Source: an uncultured Oscillochloris sp. (lineage in GTDB: Bacteria; Chloroflexota; Chloroflexia; Chloroflexales; Chloroflexaceae). From it: DNA of 5,670 nt. A model generated the notes under the pieces. That model made no database searches. It was not told the origin of the DNA and saw only the letters and a program-made list of their open reading frames with translations. The position numbers and the translations under genes are program-made. The stretch spans positions 1 to 5,670 of the forward strand of contig CAIRFY010000361.1 in the NCBI GenBank assembly GCA_903877945.1. Direction: 5' to 3'. Shown here piece after piece: positions 1 through 4,181 of this stretch. How positions within the stretch are numbered: position 1 is the first letter of the stretch; each line of letters starts with the position of its first letter.

Positions 1-3
1 CAT

Positions 4-131
4 GGTTCAAACCAGCGTGACAATTCAGCGACGAAACGATGACGCGGTGAGGCGCTCCGTATCGCCTCATCGCCTCATCGCCTCATCGCCTCATCGCAAG
101 ACTGTAAAGCTGAATGTGCCCATTTTGAAAC
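4..131. repeat. Imperfect palindromic repeat, left copy (3' side of the ATPase gene)
   Basis: The stretch begins with GGTTCA (4-9) and ends with TGAAAC (126-131), nearly its inverse. Inside, 44-54 pairs with 63-73 (11 bp, one G-T wobble, 8-nt loop), and the stem continues with 37-42 against 75-80 after one mismatch. The right arm at 79-110 matches the reverse complement of 2988-3019 at 29 of 32 positions, so this is the same family as the palindrome upstream of the ATPase. It starts 14 bases after the ATPase stop codon. It could fold in the 3' end of that mRNA and slow transcription or protect the end. There is no T-run, so I do not call it an intrinsic terminator. Family identity is unknown to me; a REP-like or MITE-like origin is an inference. 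Confidence 0.7.
61..97. repeat. 8-bp tandem repeat, unit ATCGCCTC, 4.6 copies
   Basis: Four perfect head-to-tail copies of ATCGCCTC (61-68, 69-76, 77-84, 85-92) are followed by ATCGC. The unit lies in the right arm of the palindromic element, whose other copy has only about two related units (3010-3020 on the opposite strand). The run therefore looks like slippage expansion within the element. It lies outside any gene I support. Confidence 0.9.
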
Positions 132-144
132 ATGCCTTAGACAA

Positions 145-2946
145 TCAGGCCCGTCGCGGCAGAAATACCTTGGTTATCTCCTCGGCAACGGGCGCGATCA
201 GGCCAATGCCCAGCGGGATCACCATCTGGCTGAGGTTCAGCCCAGCCATACCAACCGCCGTATTGGCAATCGGAACGTAGACAAAGAAGAGGGCGATTGC
301 GAGACTGATCCCCACCGCCCCCATCGTCCACCGATTGCGTAGCAGGCCGATTGTCCAGACATGCTCGGTGAGTGAGCGGGCGGTAAATGCGCGGTAGAGC
401 TTCTGGAAGATGTAGGTCATAAACGCCGCCGCACGTGCAACATCGAGCGGGGTGCCCATCACTTTCAAGAAGTAGTAGTAAACGCCAATGATCATCAGCG
501 TGGCCACAACGCTCTGAACGGCAATGTGAATCCACATGATCTGACTAATGAACGGGGCATCGCGCTTACGCGGTGGTCGCTGCATCACATCCGCCTCGCC
601 CGGCTCGTTTGTCATCGCCAGGGCGGGGAAGCTGTCTGTCGCGAAGTTGATAATCAGCAGCGTGAGTGCGGTCAGCGGGATCGGCAGGTTCAGCAGATAG
701 GCGAAGATAAACGCACCGACCTCGCATCCGTTGCCTGACAGGATGTAGGAGAGGTAGAGGCGGATGCGATACAAGACATTGCGGCCCTCTTCCACCGCAC
801 TGGGAATGGTGCCAAAGCGGCTATCCAGGAGAATGACATCTGCTGCCTCACGCGCCACATCGGTGCCATTGCCCATTGCAAAGCCGATGTCGCTCTGCTT
901 AAGCGCGATGGCATCGTTCACGCCGTCGCCGGTCATGCCCACGATAAAGCCCGCACGCCGCATCGTCTGAACAATCGCCGCCTTATGGCTTGGGGTGACG
1001 CGCGCAAATACCCGAACAGTGTGGATCCGCTGGAGGAATGTCGGCGTCGGGTTGTCGAGTTGATCGAGTTCCTCGCCCGTGATCACTGCCTCATCGAAAG
1101 GGAGATCGTGATCAATAATACCAACCTTTTTGGCGATATGATAGGCCGTGATCGGATTGTCGCCGGTTATCATGACCGTACGGATGCCCGCCTGCGAGAG
1201 CTGCGTGACCGCCGGTGCGACATCAGGGCGCGGCGGATCCATAATCCCCAATAGTCCCACGAAGGTCAGATCTGACTCGGCTTTCGTGCGGCTGAGCGTA
1301 TGGGCATGGGGTGTGACCCGCTCGGCCAGAGCAATAACCCGTAGCTCCTGGCTGGCAAGCTCCGAGATCGCGGCCTGGATCTGGTTTCGGTGCGTTTCCT
1401 GCATTGGCACCACTCGTCCATTCAGCGCAATCGTTGGGCATAATTCTAGCACACGCTCGGGGGCACCTTTGGTGAAAATATGATGATCACCGTCGGTACC
1501 GTCCGTGCGGGCATGGATGGTCGTCATACGCTTGAGCGACTGGTCGAACTCGTGTTCGGTTGCACGAGTAGGCACAAGATCGTCAAACATTTCGAACCCG
1601 GCCTGTTGAATCCAGCGCATCAGCGCAACATCCGTCGAATTACTGCTGTTGTTGCAGAGCTTGGCGATTCTCGCCGCACTGTACAGTTCCCGATCAGCCT
1701 GCGGGTTGACAGTGACCTTCAGTGAGGAACTCTCCACAATCCGGCCATTCAGGTAAATATGAGTCACCTCCATCTGGTTGGCCGTCAGCGTCCCGGTCTT
1801 ATCGGTCAGAAGGACGGTCATGCTACCGCCACCCTCAACCGCCTTGGGCTTACGGATGAGCGAGTTTTTGCGTACCATCTGCTGAATGGCGATGGCCAGG
1901 GTAATCGTCAGTACTGCGGGCAACCCCTCGGGGATGGCGGCAATGATCAGCGCCACAGCATTGATAAACGCCTGGAGCAGCATGCTCAGGATGCCCGCAA
2001 AGGAGAGGGCGGCGATATTCGTAAACCCGGCAGATTGGATGAAGAGATCGCGGATAACCCCGAACCCGATCACGATGGCGGCAATCCAGATGAAAATACG
2101 GTTCATTGCCGAGGCAAGCTGATCGAGTTGCTCATCGAGCGGAGTCTTGTTCTCTTCGGACTCATCAAGGGTCGTGGCGATCTTGCCAATTTCGGTATGT
2201 GCCCCGGTCGCGGTGACAACGTAGGTGACGTTGCCACCCACGATGGCGTCGCCACGGTGAACCATGTTCTTCTGCGCATTGATCACCGTGACCGCCGGGA
2301 GCACCGAAGGGTCAATTGCCGTCGGCATGGACTCACCGGTCAGCTTACTCGAGTCCTTCTCGGCATTCACCGCCGTGATCACTCGACCATCGGTGGGGGC
2401 AATCGCCCCGTTGGGCAAGAAGACGATGTCGCCGATCACGATCTCACGTGTCGGCACCTCGATGCGCGTACCGGCGCGGATCACCAGCTTGGTTGTATCA
2501 TCGAGCTTGCGGAGCGAGCGGGCCGCGTCGGTGGCCTGACCCTCCTGCCAGAGACCAAACCCGGCCATGATGTTGAGCATGAGGATGATCGCGACCCCCT
2601 CAAGAAAATCGATGGGCTCAATCGGGCTACTCCCGAGCATGGCCTCGATAAACGGGATAATCAGGCTCAGCATACCGCCGATGAGTAGTAAGATGACCAC
2701 CGCATCGCCGGTGAGTTGGCCCCAATAGCGCTCCCAAAACGGCTCCGGCGGTTTCTCGGCAAGCTCATTCGGGCCATACTGGGCGAGCCGCTGGGCCGCT
2801 TCCTGCGCTGATAGGCCGCGATCCGCGTGTACCTGAAGGCTCTGGAGTACCTTGTCTGCCGGTAGCGCCCAGGGTTGCAGTGCAGGTTCTTTGTCGATAT
2901 TCGTCTTGGATGGGTGTTTCGGGGCTGTGTCTGCGACTCTGGACAT
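145..2946 (-). CDS. P-type cation-transporting ATPase, P2A (calcium pump) type
   Basis: Integral membrane pump that uses ATP to move a cation, most likely Ca2+ (possibly Mn2+), out of the cytoplasm. Residues are numbered from the longest frame (ATG at 2964, 939 aa). An N-terminal cation-ATPase domain is at about 31-75. The actuator loop has TGES at 209-212. The phosphorylation motif DKTGTLT has Asp388. KGAPE at 499-503 marks the nucleotide-binding domain. DPPRP is at 576-580, TGD at 600-602, and the hinge TGDGVND at 678-684. About ten membrane segments are visible: four before the catalytic core (about 88-104, 121-139, 289-309, 330-357) and six after residue 731. Ion-site residues match SERCA site II: IAAIPEGLP (Glu346), Asn745 and Glu748 in M5, Asn773, Thr776 and Asp777 in M6. 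No clear equivalent of the SERCA M8 site I glutamate is seen, suggesting one ion per cycle (inference). Pro of the usual GDGVNDAP is Ile686. I prefer Met7 (2946) because GGAG lies 7 nt before it; Met1 has no such site. Complete and intact. Substrate is inferred from motifs only. Confidence 0.95.
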   Translation of the reverse strand: MSRVADTAPKHPSKTNIDKEPALQPWALPADKVLQSLQVHADRGLSAQEAAQRLAQYGPNELAEKPPEPFWERYWGQLTGDAVVILLLIGGMLSLIIPFIEAMLGSSPIEPIDFLEGVAIILMLNIMAGFGLWQEGQATDAARSLRKLDDTTKLVIRAGTRIEVPTREIVIGDIVFLPNGAIAPTDGRVITAVNAEKDSSKLTGESMPTAIDPSVLPAVTVINAQKNMVHRGDAIVGGNVTYVVTATGAHTEIGKIATTLDESEENKTPLDEQLDQLASAMNRIFIWIAAIVIGFGVIRDLFIQSAGFTNIAALSFAGILSMLLQAFINAVALIIAAIPEGLPAVLTITLAIAIQQMVRKNSLIRKPKAVEGGGSMTVLLTDKTGTLTANQMEVTHIYLNGRIVESSSLKVTVNPQADRELYSAARIAKLCNNSSNSTDVALMRWIQQAGFEMFDDLVPTRATEHEFDQSLKRMTTIHARTDGTDGDHHIFTKGAPERVLELCPTIALNGRVVPMQETHRNQIQAAISELASQELRVIALAERVTPHAHTLSRTKAESDLTFVGLLGIMDPPRPDVAPAVTQLSQAGIRTVMITGDNPITAYHIAKKVGIIDHDLPFDEAVITGEELDQLDNPTPTFLQRIHTVRVFARVTPSHKAAIVQTMRRAGFIVGMTGDGVNDAIALKQSDIGFAMGNGTDVAREAADVILLDSRFGTIPSAVEEGRNVLYRIRLYLSYILSGNGCEVGAFIFAYLLNLPIPLTALTLLIINFATDSFPALAMTNEPGEADVMQRPPRKRDAPFISQIMWIHIAVQSVVATLMIIGVYYYFLKVMGTPLDVARAAAFMTYIFQKLYRAFTARSLTEHVWTIGLLRNRWTMGAVGISLAIALFFVYVPIANTAVGMAGLNLSQMVIPLGIGLIAPVAEEITKVFLPRRA

Positions 2947-2953
2947 TTTCATT

Positions 2954-2957
2954 CTCC
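2954..2957 (-). promoter_or_regulatory. Ribosome binding site of the ATPase (GGAG)
   Basis: On the minus strand GGAG is followed after 7 nt by the ATG at 2946-2944. The two upstream in-frame ATGs are less well served: the one at 2952 would be 1 nt from GGAG, and the one at 2964 has no purine-rich site before it. This decides the start in favour of a 933-residue protein. Confidence 0.6.
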
Positions 2958-2976
2958 GTACCATGGGGTTGGACGA

Positions 2977-3093
2977 GGTTCATATCTGCTTTACAGTTTG
3001 GCGATGAGACGATGAGGCGAGGACGCGCCGTCCTCGTCTCATCGCCTCACGCATCCTCGCAGAACTGTTACGCTCCATGTGCCGTGTTGAACC
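2977..3093. repeat. Imperfect palindromic repeat, right copy (5' side of the ATPase gene)
   Basis: The element begins with GGTTCA (2977-2982) and ends with its exact inverse TGAACC (3088-3093). Its left arm (2988-3019), read on the minus strand, matches 79-110 at 29 of 32 positions, including the shared ACTGTAAAGC. Its right arm (3065-3093) resembles 102-131 with about 21 of 29 matches and one gap. The same family therefore sits on both sides of the ATPase. It lies 30 bases upstream of the preferred ATPase start, so it is either in the mRNA leader or overlaps the promoter. No convincing -10/-35 pair was found within it. Origin as a small non-autonomous element is an inference. Confidence 0.75.
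3005..3049. other. Strong hairpin at the centre of the right palindromic repeat
   Basis: CGAGGACG (3018-3025) and CGTCCTCG (3029-3036) form a perfect 8-bp stem with a 3-nt loop. The pairing continues outward through a G-T wobble (3017/3037), seven pairs (3010-3016 with 3038-3044), one A-C mismatch (3009/3045) and four pairs (3005-3008 with 3046-3049), giving 21-position arms. If transcribed with the ATPase it would be a very stable 5' leader structure about 60 bases before the start codon. Confidence 0.8.
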
Positions 3094-3245
3094 TTGTCTT
3101 GTTGTGAAATCCCTGATGTAGATCAGGTTCTGAGGTTCTGAGGTGCGCTTCCGCAACAGGAGGCTTCTAATCCCCCCTCTACCGTTTTGGGAGAGGGGGT
3201 AAGGGGGTGAGGGCTGAGCGGCGGCAGTTTCCGAAAGTATTGATC
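3094..3245. other. Non-coding spacer between the ATPase palindrome and the small gene
   Basis: No coding region is supported here. It contains a short 8-bp tandem repeat (AGGTTCTG at 3125-3132 and 3133-3140, then AGG) and the C/G-rich hairpin described separately. The ATPase promoter would be expected here or in the adjoining palindrome, but I could not find a convincing -35/-10 pair on the minus strand. Confidence 0.5.
3173..3199. repeat. C-rich/G-rich hairpin of the CCCCTCT...AGAGGGG type
   Basis: CCCCCTCT (3173-3180) pairs perfectly with AGAGGGGG (3192-3199). After an A-G mismatch, CC (3182-3183) can pair with GG (3189-3190) around a GTTTT loop. The following bases, TAAGGGGGTGAGGG, continue a motif often scattered between genes in many bacteria. 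It lies about 47 bases past the stop of the 116-residue gene and could end or stabilise its transcript. No T-run follows on the minus strand, so terminator function is uncertain. Confidence 0.6.
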
Positions 3246-3596
3246 CTAGCCCAGATCGCGCAGCGCCGCCAGCAGGCGGCTGAGTTGGCGGTACGCGACT
3301 GATTGGACGGTGGAACCTTCCGCACCGGCGAAGCGCACAACCGCGATTGCGTCGGTCTGCGCGGACGAACGAGCGGCCTTCGGCTCGCGATGGATGGCCC
3401 ATGCGACGGTTGCAATCTGGGTACTGCCCCGGCGGAACGTCTGCCAGCGGCTCACGCTCAGGCCACGTCGGGCCGCCTCAGTCTCGATCTGCCGCACCAG
3501 GGTGGTGACCGCGCCCCGGTGGACGATCTTGTGGTTCGGACTCTTCCAGGCACCCGTTATCTGGCGGGACGTGCGTAAGGATGAGACAAGCGACAT
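3246..3596 (-). CDS. Small protein of unknown function (116 aa)
   Basis: I do not recognise the family. The start at 3596 is chosen because GAGGAG (minus strand, 3609-3604) stands 7 nt upstream; an in-frame ATG at 3611 overlaps that site and is unlikely. The protein is basic, with many Arg residues (about 15), and has no hydrophobic segment long enough for a membrane helix or signal peptide, so it is probably cytoplasmic. The N-terminal half (about 1-55) has a basic, partly helical look with VRQIETEAARRGLS. The C-terminal part ends in VQSVAYRQLSRLLAALRDLG, a likely amphipathic helix. The stop is TAG at 3248-3246. It has its own promoter-like sequences, with an inverted repeat at the expected transcription start. 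The ribosome binding site, promoter and termination close to a hairpin favour a real gene. A long antisense frame (3310-3744) overlaps it but has no such signals. Confidence 0.6.
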   Translation of the reverse strand: MSLVSSLRTSRQITGAWKSPNHKIVHRGAVTTLVRQIETEAARRGLSVSRWQTFRRGSTQIATVAWAIHREPKAARSSAQTDAIAVVRFAGAEGSTVQSVAYRQLSRLLAALRDLG

Positions 3597-3603
3597 CGCA
3601 GTA

Positions 3604-3609
3604 CTCCTC
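3604..3609 (-). promoter_or_regulatory. Ribosome binding site GAGGAG of the small gene
   Basis: Plus-strand CTCCTC reads GAGGAG on the minus strand, close to the full anti-16S consensus, 7 nt before the ATG at 3596-3594. It selects that start over the ATG at 3611. Confidence 0.7.
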
Positions 3610-3619
3610 ATATGTGTAC

Positions 3620-3637
3620 CCAGCCGAAATTGGCTGG
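3620..3637. promoter_or_regulatory. Inverted repeat at the transcription start of the small gene (operator-like or leader hairpin)
   Basis: CCAGCC (3620-3625) and GGCTGG (3632-3637) are perfect inverse arms around GAAATT. The site abuts the predicted -10 hexamer (3643-3638, minus strand), so it overlaps the expected +1 near 3631. A DNA-binding repressor site or a 5' mRNA hairpin are both possible; the role is an inference from position. Confidence 0.45.
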
Positions 3638-3666
3638 ATCATAACGTATGTTCGCAATACTGCAAA
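3638..3666 (-). promoter_or_regulatory. Predicted sigma-70-type promoter of the small gene
   Basis: On the minus strand a -35 hexamer TTTGCA (3666-3661, 4 of 6 to TTGACA) is followed by a 17-base spacer and a -10 hexamer TATGAT (3643-3638, 5 of 6 to TATAAT). The start codon is about 35 bases beyond the predicted transcription start. The -35 lies inside the left end of the palindromic mobile-like element, while the -10 lies outside it. Confidence 0.5.
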
Positions 3667-3775
3667 AGTAACGCTGTGAGGCGTCCTGTCATTCTGAGCG
3701 AAGCGAAGAATCCCGGCCGGGACCCTTCGCTTCGCTCAGGGTGACAGCGTTACTTTTGCTCTACTGCGTATGTTC
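3645..3775. mobile_element. MITE-like palindromic element with 9-bp flanking direct repeats
   Basis: A long inverted repeat spans about 3653-3768. The core is a perfect 15-bp stem (3694-3708 with 3725-3739) that extends to 23 positions (3686-3708 with 3725-3747) with two G-T pairs. An outer perfect 12-bp stem joins 3662-3673 and 3748-3759, with 12 extra bases (3674-3685) on the left arm only. The centre contains CCCGGCCGGG (3712-3721). The direct repeat CGTATGTTC occurs at both edges (3645-3653 and 3767-3775), as a target duplication would. No transposase is encoded, so a non-autonomous element is inferred. The core CATTCTGAGCGAAGCGAAG is a motif I recall being common between genes in several bacterial groups. 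Confidence 0.6.
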
Positions 3776-3871
3776 CATTCGCTCAGGGTGACAGCGTTAC
3801 TTTTGCTCTACTGCGTATGTTCCATTCGCTCAGGGTGACAGCGTTACTTTTGCTCTACTGCGTATGTTCCA
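3731..3871. repeat. 47-bp tandem repeat, three exact copies
   Basis: Copies at 3731-3777, 3778-3824 and 3825-3871 are identical base for base. Each unit begins TTCGCTCAGGGTGACAGCG and ends GCGTATGTTCCA, so it contains most of the right arm of the palindromic element plus its flanking CGTATGTTC. The array therefore arose by tandem duplication of the element's right end with its flank. No open frame of interest runs through it. Confidence 0.95.
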
Positions 3872-3889
3872 TTCCTAATCGCTGAGATC

Positions 3890-3917
3890 CTGGCGGGCAG
3901 GACGCCCGCGCTACCAG
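3890..3917. repeat. Short GC-rich palindrome
   Basis: GCGGGC (3893-3898) pairs perfectly with GCCCGC (3904-3909) around AGGAC. An alternative outer pairing joins CTGG (3890-3893) with CCAG (3914-3917). It resembles small intergenic hairpins scattered in Chloroflexota-type genomes. It stands at the boundary between the repeat block and the leader of the beta-helix gene. Confidence 0.6.
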
Positions 3918-4168
3918 CATCACATGAATGGAGGTTGTATTGTAACCATCAACGCAAGTTTAACAACCTTGACTCGTGTCATGATGAGAACTACCGCATG
4001 TTCGTCGGGTGCCCAGCCTCTCGATGGCACATTGCCAAGCTCATGTGAAACATGTCTAGAGTTGGGGTCGTCTGATCTAAAACATGCCTCAGAAATGAGA
4101 GCATACCACATGTATAGGAATTTCTGGCATCCACCAGAGAACCTGTCCAATCGTTCCGAGCATTCCCG
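3918..4168. other. Leader region of the beta-helix gene, no supported gene
   Basis: The region is visibly richer in A and T than its neighbours. The frame of the downstream gene stays open back to 3879, with possible ATGs at 3924, 4095 and 4110, but none has a good ribosome binding site and none precedes a signal peptide directly. A TTGACT at 3969-3974 could be a -35 hexamer, yet no good -10 follows at 16-18 bases. A small inverted repeat CATGT-GAA-ACATG sits at 4042-4054. Nothing else is convincing. Confidence 0.5.
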
Positions 4169-4176
4169 AAAGGTGA
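4169..4176 (+). promoter_or_regulatory. Ribosome binding site AAAGGTGA of the beta-helix gene
   Basis: AAAGGTGA is close to the AAGGAGGTGA consensus and ends 5 nt before the ATG at 4182. It supports that start over the upstream in-frame ATGs at 4110, 4095 and 3924. Confidence 0.7.
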
Positions 4177-4181
4177 TCGCC

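Noticed and set aside
125..148. Similarity of 129-142 to 4081-4094 (AAACATGCCT then YAGA)
   Set aside because: The match is about 13 of 14 bases with no extension on either side. It may be chance.
137..535. 132-codon minus-strand frame at the ATPase 3' end
   Set aside because: It is a shifted frame over the last membrane segments of the ATPase and has the cysteine- and histidine-rich composition of an out-of-frame reading.
1759..2688. 309-codon open frame on the plus strand
   Set aside because: It lies wholly antisense to the ATPase, whose motifs are unmistakable. Its translation is rich in His, Asp, Gly and Arg, with no recognisable domain and no ribosome binding site.
3310..3744. 144-codon plus-strand frame over the small gene and the palindromic element
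   Set aside because: It overlaps the minus-strand gene that has the better start signals, runs into repeat DNA, and its translation is basic and uninformative.
3731..3871. Possible CRISPR array
   Set aside because: The copies abut directly with no variable spacers and no cas genes are present, so it is a plain tandem repeat.
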